This document shows positions 26,801-34,560 of a stretch of DNA of 64,000 nt, piece by piece. Numbering within the stretch: the stretch's first letter is position 1; each line of letters begins with the position of its first letter. The position numbers and the translations under genes were made by a program. The notes under the pieces were generated by a model. It had not been told where the DNA came from and did not search any database. It saw nothing but the letters and a program-made list of their open reading frames with translations. The stretch comes from Halopenitus persicus (lineage in GTDB: Archaea > Halobacteriota > Halobacteria > Halobacteriales > Haloferacaceae): assembly GCF_002355635.1 (NCBI RefSeq), contig NZ_AP017559.1:62001-126000 (forward strand), read 5' to 3'.

Positions 26801-26994
26801 TTGGGCAGGACAATAACGTACAGGTATACAAACTGATTTGTCGAGGAACGATCGAAGAATCGATTGACCAAATTATTGAGAGCAAGCGTGACTTAGCAGA
26901 ACAGGTACTGGTTGATAGCGACGAGTGGATGACTGAACTATCGGATGAAGAGCTTCGCAACCTCGTTTCGTTATCAGTAGACTCTCTAGTATGA
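23830..26994 (+). CDS. SNF2-family helicase (HepA/SWIM-associated type)
   Basis: A 1054-residue ATP-driven DNA translocase. Residues ~1-580 are the long N-terminal region of the bacterial and archaeal SWIM-associated SNF2 group. The motor follows: DDMGLGKT (about 605-612), motif II DEAQ (about 707), LTGTPVENRLSELWS, then RecA-like domain 2 with LHAGGTGINLTPANYVIHYD and QATDRAYRIGQ. No nuclease domain is visible. Such proteins remodel protein-DNA complexes and often occur with a SWIM zinc-finger partner. Here the next gene, overlapping by 4 bp, has only a SWIM-partner-like tail plus HhH repeats. Its promoter region is next to palindrome C. Confidence 0.92.
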   Translation: MFILHAVTDDCGKIYLWAEDSTLPPLRPKEQNSAVDPKGGEKHPFAVDKQTLNDLLSYAGYGNANTELTTLTVYLPSGRANPQPSPSIREEDGQETTTSLTPWLIPAVEVDMRDAPSILSYLSQSSSTDEETSSYGENPIKSGQTVNYWSAVCSVAESYVEAGRVAPHLAEKDGSVTGVWRAFPSREADIDRLMELMEAMPPLARTSVEVGSNPTLDRGSPNDSIGRSSRDVLTRALDQMVNALSKEHLSATETDLTTDDLEAIHQQWIRTLQKNGEPIDAAPEAIDELREQLDEWTRPPVTGDEQEVRLCFQLKEPAVDTGAVVSETKTEPIVPDGWTLELLLQSENDPSLVVEANELWGSDRSTEKILARHLDQPTEILKNELERASALYPRLKEALDQSNPTAIELSNSDADEFLQEYAEVLRQAGFGVILPSWWGDPPQRLGARLVVSDAADEFETTGSGLGIEQLCEFDWEIVLGENSLSKEELEELSTLKQSLVHFQGKWVSVQDDDAKSARDLLHREEERTLEEALQADTEISDDGVSLPVVEKRLEGTFKKLFEQDFEIWVEEIDTPSGFDGELRSYQKTGLGWISYLEDHGFGGCLADDMGLGKTIQILARLVQERSVDPLVGTTLVVCPLSVVYNWKSEANEFTPELTVHIHHGQGRMSGDDLANAIEHHDVIITTYGTARSDIEQLRDIQFHRIVLDEAQKIKNTSAGRTQAIRSLSGHHRLALTGTPVENRLSELWSIMEFCNPGLLGSERQFRNAFSRPIEERGDIEKTEQLRQLIRPFVLRREKTDDSIIDDLPEKSEKKEYCRLTEEQATLYKAVADEIFGQIEQSRDIERRGQILKLIGNLKSICNHPRQYLNDDQRISGRSGKLDVLDDIVQKIAANGEKGLIFTQYTQMAELLLEHLRGQGYRVFYLYGETAKEEREEMIDEFENAEGSCFFLLSLHAGGTGINLTPANYVIHYDRWWNPAVEKQATDRAYRIGQDNNVQVYKLICRGTIEESIDQIIESKRDLAEQVLVDSDEWMTELSDEELRNLVSLSVDSLV

Positions 26995-27980
26995 CCCGAT
27001 CTAATAGACATATCGTCGACAGTGAGGAGACCAATCAGGACTCACGAAAGCTGAGTGTGATGTGGTGGAGATATCGATTTTCCGCCACAAACGCATCAGT
27101 TGAGGGTGTGAATGATTCGTTCGAAGAACCTCTTGACGAATTCTGGACTGGGCTACCTGAGAAGTATGAGGTCCCTTCAGTGGATGCTGAAGAGGATGAA
27201 CAGACGAAATTAGCATCACTCGGTGCTCCACCAGAGGGATTCAGTCGGGCTTTTGAGATGGCAAATCGGCTCCACGAGAAAATCCAAGAGCCACAGAGAT
27301 ATCAGACTCAATTCACACCGGAAACGTCTATCAGCACCGTAGTGGACGAGATTCCACGTGCAGGACCGATTATCGTAACGAATCTGGAAAACGAGGGTTA
27401 CGAGACACTCGGTGATCTGGAGAGAATTACCAATAGCGAATTAATGAGCGTGAACCGAGTTGGAACGGAAACGGCAGAGCGGTTGATTGAGTTCACCCAG
27501 AATCAGATACCGAGGGATCGAGATTGGAATCGGGCAAGCGACCGATCAGCTATCTCGGACGATGTTGCACTCCACAAGATTTCGGATCAGATCCCCGGAT
27601 TCGGAGACATCAGTCGAAAGAAGATCGAAAAAGCAGGATATGAGACTGTAGGAGACGTACGTGCTGCAACGGCTAATGAACTAACTGACATTAAACAGAT
27701 TGGCGAAGGGACTATTTCGAAACTTTTGGACTACATAGAAAATCACTCAGGGAAACCTACTTCAATAGCAGATAAACAGATACCAGACGATACTCCGATA
27801 GAAGATTTCGCGGCAGATGTTCCGAGAGTGGGACGGGTGTTGATCTCTAAATTGACTCAGGAAGGGTATGAGACGGTAGGTGATCTTCGTACTGCGACCA
27901 TTAAGGACCTGACCAACGTCGAGAATATCGGTGAAAAGAAGGCAGAATCTCTTTTGGAACACGCTAATTTGAGGGGGTAG
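26991..27980 (+). CDS. triple helix-hairpin-helix protein with SWIM-partner-like N-terminus
   Basis: A 329-residue protein translationally coupled to the SNF2 gene (ATGA overlap). Residues ~111-165, 193-248 and 270-326 are three related HhH units, each with a pattern like GYETVGDLRTAT...L..V..IG...A..LL, and should bind DNA backbone non-specifically. Residues ~40-95 (EPLDEFWTGLPEKYE...LASLGAPPEGF) resemble the segment that follows the zinc finger in SWIM proteins found beside SNF2 helicases. The CxC...CxH finger itself is absent. It probably acts as the DNA-binding partner of the helicase. Confidence 0.75.
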   Translation: MTRSNRHIVDSEETNQDSRKLSVMWWRYRFSATNASVEGVNDSFEEPLDEFWTGLPEKYEVPSVDAEEDEQTKLASLGAPPEGFSRAFEMANRLHEKIQEPQRYQTQFTPETSISTVVDEIPRAGPIIVTNLENEGYETLGDLERITNSELMSVNRVGTETAERLIEFTQNQIPRDRDWNRASDRSAISDDVALHKISDQIPGFGDISRKKIEKAGYETVGDVRAATANELTDIKQIGEGTISKLLDYIENHSGKPTSIADKQIPDDTPIEDFAADVPRVGRVLISKLTQEGYETVGDLRTATIKDLTNVENIGEKKAESLLEHANLRG

Positions 27981-28024
27981 ACCGTGAGTACGGGTTTGAG
28001 GAACTTACAGTCCCACAAACTTGA

Positions 28025-28128
28025 CTTGCCACCGGAGTCGAACCGGCAATTAGGTCCGGAGAGTACAGTTTAGATTACCTAATACTATCCGTCGAGACTG
28101 CTATCCAACCGAGCGTTGCGCGTGTGTC
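28025..28128 (-). other. tRNA-like remnant
   Basis: On the minus strand, a T-arm (GCCGG TTCGACT CCGGT) and a D-arm-like CTCGGTTGGATAGC lie ~70 bp apart, but the acceptor strands do not pair and no clean anticodon arm forms. It looks like a decayed or recombined tRNA gene, the sort of place where integrative elements attach. Confidence 0.35.
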
Positions 28129-28175
28129 AAGTTATCGAATAGTTGGTGGCGAATGCGACCGGAGACTCAAATGAT

Positions 28176-28219
28176 ACTCACAGTATAGAGGGGGTCCGTA
28201 GGACATCGACTTCTCCCGT
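28176..28219 (-). pseudogene. remnant of a DUF6788-like gene start
   Basis: On the minus strand, ATGTCCTACGGACCC (MSYGP) lies at the same distance from palindrome D as the start of the 23295-23615 gene from palindrome C. The rest of the gene is gone. Confidence 0.4.
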
Positions 28220-28220
28220 G

Positions 28221-28261
28221 TTAACCAACACTACCCACGAAACAATAGTTTTGTTGGTTAA
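28221..28261. promoter_or_regulatory. palindrome copy D
   Basis: TTAACCAACA (28221-28230) / TGTTGGTTAA (28252-28261), 31 bp apart. It is followed by CTGTAACA and a TATA box (about 28312-28325) that fits leaderless transcription of the regulator from its GTG at 28345. Confidence 0.75.
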
Positions 28262-28344
28262 GACGATGGTGGCAGTTCTCGCGACCGCTGTCTGTAACAC
28301 TACTCGAAACTTTTTTATATAGTAGTTTCGTACTATGTTACATC

Positions 28345-29268
28345 GTGCTCCGGCGCATCGAACTCGAGGCCCTCGCCATCGTCGACCGCGGCGACACGAT
28401 CTCCGATCTCGCAACGAAGCTCGACCACAGCGAGAGCTACCTCTCCCGTGCCGTCGGCGACCTCGTCGAGAAGGGGCTCGTCTACACGGAACGCGACGGC
28501 CGCCGAAAACGAGTCGTTCCGTCGGATGCTCGCGCCGTCGAACTCTATCAGGACCTCGTCCGCCAGCACTCCCACATCGACTTCCCCGAGCTGCTGACCG
28601 GCAAGGCACTCGAGGTGCTGTACTACCTCGACCACCCGCGGACCGTCTCCGAAATCGCCGACCGGAGTGACAACTATCGCAACACGGTCAACCGCGCCCT
28701 CAAGCGGTTTCGCGACCGGGGTCTCGTCAGGACGGACGACGGCTGCTATGACTTCAACGCCGACTTCGACCGCCTTCACGAGTTCGCACGTGAACTCGCA
28801 CACCATCTGCATCGCCAACGCCTCGAAGCCGTCGCCCCGAAGGGCACGATTCTCTGGGAGGACTACGACGACTTCCTTGCCCAGGCCGAGACGGAGATCG
28901 ATGCGGAGGGGTTCTACGAAACGGGTCTCGCTCGATTCACAGCCTTCGACCTCCAGTTCCTGCTCACGGGCCACCGCTACTACTTCTACTCCGAGGGACT
29001 CGACGCAATCTCGCCGGCGAAACTCTGCTGTCACACCCTCTTGATCGACGACGGCAGCCGCTACCGCTCGTACTGTCTCCTCCTGCTCAGCCACGTCGAT
29101 GTCGACGAAGAGGTTCTCCGAGAGCAGGCGGTGAAGTATGGCCTCGAAGACGAAATCGACGCCTTGCTCCGCTACCTCGAGACGCAGGGGGAGGTCGACG
29201 ATGATCGGCTCCGGGAGTGGGACGAGTTCCAGAAGCTGGCGGCTGACTACGGGGTGCGACTATCCTGA
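28345..29268 (+). CDS. winged-helix regulator with large C-terminal domain
   Basis: A 307-residue protein. Residues ~1-65 are a winged helix (TISDLATKLDHSESYLSRAV, GLVYTERDGRRKRVVP), and a second winged-helix-like unit follows (ALEVLYYLDHPRTVSEIADR). The remaining ~170 residues (FTAFDLQFLLTGHRYYFYSE...) are not a family I can name; they recall antitoxin-type regulators such as AbiEi only loosely. I use the GTG at 28345 because a TATA box lies ~25 bp upstream. A broken partial duplicate lies at 32506-32645. The PIN/AbrB pair on the opposite strand follows directly. Confidence 0.7.
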   Translation: MLRRIELEALAIVDRGDTISDLATKLDHSESYLSRAVGDLVEKGLVYTERDGRRKRVVPSDARAVELYQDLVRQHSHIDFPELLTGKALEVLYYLDHPRTVSEIADRSDNYRNTVNRALKRFRDRGLVRTDDGCYDFNADFDRLHEFARELAHHLHRQRLEAVAPKGTILWEDYDDFLAQAETEIDAEGFYETGLARFTAFDLQFLLTGHRYYFYSEGLDAISPAKLCCHTLLIDDGSRYRSYCLLLLSHVDVDEEVLREQAVKYGLEDEIDALLRYLETQGEVDDDRLREWDEFQKLAADYGVRLS

Positions 29269-29305
29269 GACCGAACTTCGCCGTCAGCTGTGGCGTCAGC
29301 CAGCG

Positions 29306-29740
29306 TTAGTTCGGATCGTAGGGATCCGTTGCTGTATCGAGTCGATAGACATCCTCGACAGCGTCAAAATCGTCGTCAAACGCATACAGGTACCCGAGCC
29401 CCTCGGTTTGCATATACGCGACAATGCAGGCATCGACGAAGGAGAGGGGTTCGTGTTGCCGAAAGAGGGCCTTCCCCGTCGCGAGAGCGTCGGTGGTGAG
29501 TGAGTCAATGTGGAAGCGGGCGTTTTCTTCGATTCGATCGAGGAGATCGACGGCTGCGTCGTGGCCGGCGTGGGTCGTGAGGCCGTTGAGTGTTTCCGCG
29601 AGAACGTAGTCGAGGACGACCGCCTCCGGGAGCGTTCCATTGTCGATGCCTTGGAGTATGGGAAGCGCGGCATCGTGAGATCCATCCTGCCGGTATGCGG
29701 CGGCAAAAAGGACTGTCGTATCGATGAGTGCACGTGGCAT
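29306..29740 (-). CDS. PIN-domain toxin (VapC-like)
   Basis: A 144-residue PIN ribonuclease. Acidic residues are in ALIDTTVLF (residue ~6), the ETLNGL glutamate and LSFVDACIVAYM, ending with YLYAFDDDFD. It starts with ATG directly after the TAA of the AbrB-type gene, so the two are one operon. The toxin would cut RNA when the unstable antitoxin is lost. Confidence 0.8.
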   Translation of the reverse strand: MPRALIDTTVLFAAAYRQDGSHDAALPILQGIDNGTLPEAVVLDYVLAETLNGLTTHAGHDAAVDLLDRIEENARFHIDSLTTDALATGKALFRQHEPLSFVDACIVAYMQTEGLGYLYAFDDDFDAVEDVYRLDTATDPYDPN

Positions 29741-29992
29741 TTACTCGACGTCGACGCCCCAGGCGTCGTGGTCGCTCGTCACATCGGTCGGCTCTTCACC
29801 AGCGTAGCCGTCGAAGTCGGCGAACGTGCCTGTTTGCTGTTGGATAACTTGGACCCGGATACTCCCGTCATCTTCGAGATGCCAGCGGAGCTGATCACCG
29901 TCGTCGATATCGAGTTCACGTCGAATCCGGGCAGGAATGTTTGCTTGGTTTCCCGACACCTTGCTTTCGGCGTCGATTCTGTCGCTGCTCAT
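29741..29992 (-). CDS. AbrB-family antitoxin
   Basis: An 83-residue protein with the swapped-hairpin AbrB/SpoVT fold signature SKVSGNQANIPARIRRELDI followed by DGDQLRWHLEDDGSIRVQVI, and an acidic tail that would bind the toxin. I start at 29992 (MSSDRIDAESK), because the upstream extension to 30040 is not coding-like. It neutralises the PIN protein and probably represses the operon. Confidence 0.78.
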   Translation of the reverse strand: MSSDRIDAESKVSGNQANIPARIRRELDIDDGDQLRWHLEDDGSIRVQVIQQQTGTFADFDGYAGEEPTDVTSDHDAWGVDVE

Positions 29993-30079
29993 ATCACCCG
30001 GTAGGTAACCCGCCGTGAAAAATCTAGTGTGCTGCCACACTACTTAGTGCTACAAGAGAAATATTCCAGAAGAGGACGT

Positions 30080-30290
30080 GAATCTATTCTAAGATGTGGG
30101 GAGGCGGCCGTCTGGTCGGGAACGCGGCCTCGTTTGATCTCGTGGTCGACGCGGCGCAGATGTTTGCAGCCGCCTTCGGGTGAGCGTTGCTGCCAGTCGG
30201 GACAGGTACACGATGAGTTCCTCTGCCCTCCGACTTATTCAGTGGCATAGCCGTGACGCGCCACGCCGTGCTCATCGTATCGTCCATTCA
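30080..30290 (-). pseudogene. SWIM zinc-finger gene remnant
   Basis: On the minus strand, with a stop and a frame change, one reads NGRYDEHGVARHGYATE, then SSCTCPDWQQRSPEGGCKHL, RR. This is the CxCPxW...GCKH core of the small SWIM zinc-finger proteins common on haloarchaeal plasmids. A stop codon before the motif and lost termini make it a pseudogene. It is notable because a SWIM partner is missing beside the SNF2 gene. Confidence 0.55.
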
Positions 30291-30390
30291 GGTACGTACA
30301 GTCGATGTAGACGATAAATTCTTGGTCAGGTTACCACTTTACCGGTGTACTCAGGTATTTCTCCCCAGATAATTTCCGGGCAAGTAGGCA

Positions 30391-32289
30391 ATGCCGGTCT
30401 TCCACGAGTATTCTGATTCGTATCATAAATCGGGCTACTACATCAACGTTAATTGGAGCGCCCCCCATCCATATCCACTCCAAACACCAGCGCTAACCGA
30501 ACAGATCTACAAGTCACTCGGCTTCCAGCCAGGTGACCGCGTTCCGAATGAGCTCACATCACGCCTTTTTAACGCCGGACTCCACTGGACCGAGGGGAAT
30601 GGCACTGGTGACCCTGCAAAACAAACTGGTCTCCACCCAATCGATGACACCGATATCCCGGACCTCAACTCAGAAAGTTTAGACCGTGTCTATTCCATCC
30701 TGGACGAAGCCGCTGGCCACGCGGAGATCGACGACTTCAACCCTAGCGCTGTCGACGACCTGAAATCCGAGCTCAACTCCCTCCTGCCCAATACGAACCA
30801 CGGGCCAGATCCCCTCCCTAAACGAACGGTAACAGCGCTCGGAGACCTCTTCGATGAACAATCAGTCGACCGTGAGCGAGCAGAACAACTTCGCGCCGAC
30901 TGTAGTCACCCAGCTACGTTCGATTCCGATGTCTACGAATTCGTTCGCAACCACCCAATCACACCACGATCCTTCGAAGTCAACGACCACGGCTCTCCCT
31001 CCTTCCAATTCAGTACAGCCGGCGTTACCTGGAAGCTCGCAGACTGCCGTCCGGATTCACTGGATTTCGACTGGCCAGTGACCATCGCTCCAGGAACAGA
31101 CCACGAATTCGGCCTTCGAATCACGACTGGCGAACTCCTACGCGTCGTTCATAACAACGAGCAGCTCTCGACGCAGCAAGCGATTGATCTGCTTTCTGTT
31201 CTACCCTGTCTGCTCTGGACACTCCACCTTGTCGATAGTTACTCACTCTCGAATCGGTGGACAATTACTAACGTCAAAACAGAAATTCCGGAACCGCAAC
31301 GAGAGTGGCTAGCTGGCCAAACGCAGGCCGTCCTAACGGCTCTCGGCCAAGAACCAAGACTGACTGAAGGAATTATCCTTGATCTGCCAGATCAATATCT
31401 CGGTCGAATCAGAACCCCCGATAAGAGCACCGTCTGTATGGCGGTTCACGCACTCCCCGATGGCGCAGAGGTTGGCGATATGGTCTCATTCGACGTGACC
31501 CACCGCTACGACACCTATTACGCCACCAACATCGTGCTCTCTGAGAAATCCCCAAACACCGGACGAGAAATCGAAATTTCCATAGCTGACCACACACACT
31601 CATTCCGCCTGCCGTCATCAACTACACCAGAGCCAAAACGAAAACTCGCCACCACACTTGCAACAGTACTTGATACCGTTGGCCCAACAGCGGGACTCAA
31701 ACCCGACGTTTTCCAGAAATTCATCACAGAAATCGAGATCAACGACCCAGACATTCGCCACCAACTCATCCAGTCTCTCCTCGCAGAAACCCCACTTGAC
31801 CCACAGACGTTCCCCGAACTGGTTGCAAACCTCAATGATCACCATCGCCTGCCAAATATGCCGCTCTCGTTCCACATCCTTCCTCTTGCCGCCTGCACAG
31901 CCGTCTTCTACGATGCTGTCGACACACAAGCCGTCCTCAACGAGTGCGACAACCAAGGCGACACGACCATTCTCTACCACCGCGACGGGAACGCGCTCCT
32001 TGTTGGAAACGAACACCTCTGGCACGGCATCGGGAACGCCCTCCAAACCATCCCAGACCCCCTCAAAACAGCCATTGGAGCCGAATCCCTCCATCACGCA
32101 CGATTCGTCCCTCGAGCAATCGCCGCGCTCAGCGAACAACAATTCTACCGAACTATCTCTCAACCATTCGTCCGAGACGTCCTGCAAGCCGGTCTCCAAA
32201 AAACCGGGCTAAACGTACTCTATCTCCCCGACACCAAACCCGCGAAATCAAGCGATATTCTAGACACCACCGACCAGAGCCTTCTTTAA
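30391..32289 (+). CDS. large protein of unknown function (632 residues)
   Basis: No family recognised. It has no signal peptide or membrane helix, so it is probably cytoplasmic. Composition is less GC-rich at third positions than flanking haloarchaeal genes, with frequent CCA and ACA codons, suggesting transfer from a different background. A segment around residues 347-385 (TVCMAVHALPDGAEVGDMVS followed by FDVTHRYDTYYATNIVL) resembles a TRAM or OB-like RNA-binding strand pattern. The N-terminus mixes aromatic residues (HEYSDSYHKSGYYINVNW). It stands alone after a TATA-containing gap (30300-30390) among toxin-antitoxin and SWIM remnants. A defence or RNA-related role is only a guess. Confidence 0.75.
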   Translation: MPVFHEYSDSYHKSGYYINVNWSAPHPYPLQTPALTEQIYKSLGFQPGDRVPNELTSRLFNAGLHWTEGNGTGDPAKQTGLHPIDDTDIPDLNSESLDRVYSILDEAAGHAEIDDFNPSAVDDLKSELNSLLPNTNHGPDPLPKRTVTALGDLFDEQSVDRERAEQLRADCSHPATFDSDVYEFVRNHPITPRSFEVNDHGSPSFQFSTAGVTWKLADCRPDSLDFDWPVTIAPGTDHEFGLRITTGELLRVVHNNEQLSTQQAIDLLSVLPCLLWTLHLVDSYSLSNRWTITNVKTEIPEPQREWLAGQTQAVLTALGQEPRLTEGIILDLPDQYLGRIRTPDKSTVCMAVHALPDGAEVGDMVSFDVTHRYDTYYATNIVLSEKSPNTGREIEISIADHTHSFRLPSSTTPEPKRKLATTLATVLDTVGPTAGLKPDVFQKFITEIEINDPDIRHQLIQSLLAETPLDPQTFPELVANLNDHHRLPNMPLSFHILPLAACTAVFYDAVDTQAVLNECDNQGDTTILYHRDGNALLVGNEHLWHGIGNALQTIPDPLKTAIGAESLHHARFVPRAIAALSEQQFYRTISQPFVRDVLQAGLQKTGLNVLYLPDTKPAKSSDILDTTDQSLL

Positions 32290-32335
32290 GAGCACAACTG
32301 AACGAGATCACTCAATGATCCATCAATCGGTCCGT

Positions 32336-32500
32336 TCAGATCCGAGTGATTTCAGAGTCAACGTTCTGGTCGCACATAACACGGAGTAACGTCGCTATGT
32401 CATCTTGCTCAATGTATTCTCGACCAGCCTCACCGAGTTCCCCGTAATCGTTTGCTTGGCAAGAGAACCTAACCTGCTGTAAATAACTCACCCACCGCAT
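32336..32500 (-). CDS. possible small ORF (54 residues)
   Basis: Runs from ATG 32500 to TGA 32336 (MRWVSYLQQVRFSC...GEAGREYIEQDDIATLLRVM...). The second half has the look of a regulatory helix region. It could equally be the tail of a lost gene. Confidence 0.3.
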   Translation of the reverse strand: MRWVSYLQQVRFSCQANDYGELGEAGREYIEQDDIATLLRVMCDQNVDSEITRI

Positions 32501-32505
32501 AATCA

Positions 32506-32645
32506 GATTATGATTTTAACGCCGACTTCGACCGCCTCCATAAGTTCACGCGTGAACTCACATACCTCTGAGAGGACTACGACGAATTCTTTTCGCAGGC
32601 AGGGACCGCGATCGACGCGGCCGAGTTCCACGAAATTTCAGACAA
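32506..32645 (+). pseudogene. fragment of the winged-helix regulator gene
   Basis: The plus strand reads YDFNADFDRLHKFTRELTYL, stop, EDYDEFFSQAGTAIDAAEFH. This matches the middle of the intact regulator at 28345-29268 with a short internal deletion and a stop. It marks a partial duplication across the 632-residue gene. Confidence 0.6.
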
Positions 32646-32648
32646 GAT

Positions 32649-33302
32649 CTATACATCGCCGGAGTTACAGAGCTCACGGAGTCGTGCGCGTAAGACGTCG
32701 CGTTTTTCGAACGTTTCATTGGCGCGTTCGAGCGGTTGTCCGGAATGGCAGGCGTATCCGAGACAGTACATCCCAGCCTCCTTCGCGGCCGTTACCCCAT
32801 GCTCGGAGTCCTCAACGGTGACACACGCATCTGTTGGTACTCCGAGGCGGGACGCCGTGTGTTCATAAATCGTCGGATCCGGTTTGCTTGGTCCGGAAAG
32901 ATCGTCCCCGGCGACAACGATATCGAGGTATGTCTCGAAACCGAACCGGTCCAGCACCATCTCAACGCGTCTCCGGGGTGATGCAGAGACGAGCCCGACC
33001 GAGATCCCGTTCTCGGTCGCGTCTCTGAGTATCGTCTCGAACTTGGGAAAAATCGTGACATACTCGCGATACACCGTCTCAGCGTACTCGTCGATCAGTG
33101 AAACGTAGGCAGCCTTCGGAAGCGGTAGCTCGTGGTTTTTTGCGAGATACTCGTATTCATCTTCTGCATTCATGCCTACGAGTTCCGAAATGGAAACATC
33201 GTTGACACTGAGTTTTTCGGTGATGATTTCCGCTCGGATCTCGTTCCAGTACCCCACGGAGTCGACCACGATGCCATCCATATCGAAGAGTAGTGTGTTC
33301 AT
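32649..33302 (-). CDS. HAD-superfamily phosphatase / phosphoglucomutase-like
   Basis: A 217-residue HAD hydrolase from ATG 33302 (MNTLLFDMDG). Motif I is DMDGIVVDS with the nucleophile aspartate, motif II VGLVSASPRRR, motif III the lysine in GPSKPDP, motif IV VEDSEHG. The small helical cap (SELVGMNAEDEYEYLAKN) is of the beta-phosphoglucomutase/phosphatase type. It is divergent from the ABC importer operon, sharing a 170-bp control region with TATA-like ATTATAAACC. With the metallophosphoesterase at the other end of the cluster, it suggests that the imported compound is a phosphate ester or sugar phosphate. Confidence 0.85.
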   Translation of the reverse strand: MNTLLFDMDGIVVDSVGYWNEIRAEIITEKLSVNDVSISELVGMNAEDEYEYLAKNHELPLPKAAYVSLIDEYAETVYREYVTIFPKFETILRDATENGISVGLVSASPRRRVEMVLDRFGFETYLDIVVAGDDLSGPSKPDPTIYEHTASRLGVPTDACVTVEDSEHGVTAAKEAGMYCLGYACHSGQPLERANETFEKRDVLRARLRELCNSGDV

Positions 33303-33471
33303 CTCTCGTGTCGTCAATTCGATAAAGAAACATAATTCTATGGAAGTCAGTCTAAATACATTACATACTGGTACGATCCGATCCTACACTACATACTGTT
33401 CTAGATCTATCCTCGAGTATTGATAGAACAATTATAAACCACCTTTACACTAGTCAGATTTTCTTGAGGTG

Positions 33472-34551
33472 ATGCCCAACGGCTCGAAGCAGGTCTCTGA
33501 TTCGGTATCGCGGCGTAAATACCTTTTATCGGCTGGAGTCGCAAGTTCCATCGGTTTGGCCGGCTGTAGTTCGGTTGATGGAGGTGGAAACGATGACGTC
33601 GCCAACGAGGTCATTATTACTGGACCGCTCGATGGCTGGGCGAACTATGGACAGCTCCGGGAGAGCTTTATGGAGAAACACCCCAATATCGAGTGGCCGG
33701 AGGGGACGAAAAACAGCGGCCAGTCGCTGAACGCGTTGCGAAACGAGGCGAACAACCCGAACCACGACGTGGCACATCACGGGATCACCGACGGACTCAA
33801 AGCCGCTGATGAGGAGTTGCTACAGCCCTACGAACCGGCTAACGTTGGGGGAGTTCCGGATGGGCTAGTCGACGATCAAAACCGATGGACAACCGCATAC
33901 TTCGGCACGATTGCGATAGCGGTCAACACGGAACTAGTTGACTCGGTCCCCTCTGGATTCGAGGATCTACTGGATGGGGCCTACAACGATACCATTTCGT
34001 TCTACAATCCAACCTCCGCATTCAATGGATTTGTCGCCTTCACAAATATGAACCTCGCTATGGGCGGCTCTCTCGATAACTACGATCCTGGTATCGAGTA
34101 CCTCAACGAACTCTACGAAATGGGTAACATCGCTGGCGTCCCGGATCAGGGGCTACAGACGAGTTTCCTTCAAGGACAGTTCCCGATCTACATCGCCTAC
34201 GATTTCAATATGTATCAGGCGAAGTACCAGTCGGATATGGATCCCGAACAGGTCGAGATCGTCATCCCGTCCGAGCTCTCGATTCAAGTTCCGTACGTCG
34301 TCGGGTTGGTGAACGACGCGCCCCGGCCGGAAGCCGGCAAACTGCTGATCGATCACCATCTGAGCGACGAGGGACAGACACTGTTCGCGGAGGCGTTCGT
34401 CAATCCCTCCCGGCCGATCGAGTATCCTGACGAAATCGCCGAACAACGGCTTCCTGATAGCGCCTACGAGTCATCGGAGGCGATCGATTACCAACAGCTC
34501 GTCGAGGTACAGAACGCGGCGCGCGAACGGTACGTCAACGAAGTCGCCTGA
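33472..34551 (+). CDS. ABC transporter solute-binding lipoprotein
   Basis: A ~360-residue extracellular binding protein. The N-terminus has a twin-arginine signal and lipobox (SRRKYLLSAGVASSIGLAGC, cysteine at residue 32), so it is exported folded and anchored by lipid. The fold is of the spermidine/putrescine, iron or phosphonate binding class (family 1). ATG 33472 follows a GAGGTG ribosome site; a GTG lies one codon earlier. It is the first gene of a four-gene import operon. The substrate is not evident. Confidence 0.88.
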   Translation: MPNGSKQVSDSVSRRKYLLSAGVASSIGLAGCSSVDGGGNDDVANEVIITGPLDGWANYGQLRESFMEKHPNIEWPEGTKNSGQSLNALRNEANNPNHDVAHHGITDGLKAADEELLQPYEPANVGGVPDGLVDDQNRWTTAYFGTIAIAVNTELVDSVPSGFEDLLDGAYNDTISFYNPTSAFNGFVAFTNMNLAMGGSLDNYDPGIEYLNELYEMGNIAGVPDQGLQTSFLQGQFPIYIAYDFNMYQAKYQSDMDPEQVEIVIPSELSIQVPYVVGLVNDAPRPEAGKLLIDHHLSDEGQTLFAEAFVNPSRPIEYPDEIAEQRLPDSAYESSEAIDYQQLVEVQNAARERYVNEVA

Positions 34552-34560
34552 CACGGACTG

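Noticed and set aside
28025-28128. An intact tRNA gene
   Set aside because: The acceptor arms do not pair and no regular anticodon arm can be drawn, so I list it only as a tRNA-like remnant.
23633-28261. Palindromes C and D as the two ends of one large transposon carrying the SNF2 operon
   Set aside because: Each palindrome is complete in itself and both have the same orientation of flanking remnants, so they look like repeated control regions rather than terminal inverted repeats. No transposase lies between, and copies A, B and E have other neighbours.
28333-29094. A long antisense frame (253 residues) opposite the winged-helix regulator
   Set aside because: It arises from the biased codon use of the real gene, which has clear winged-helix motifs; the antisense product has no family-like features.
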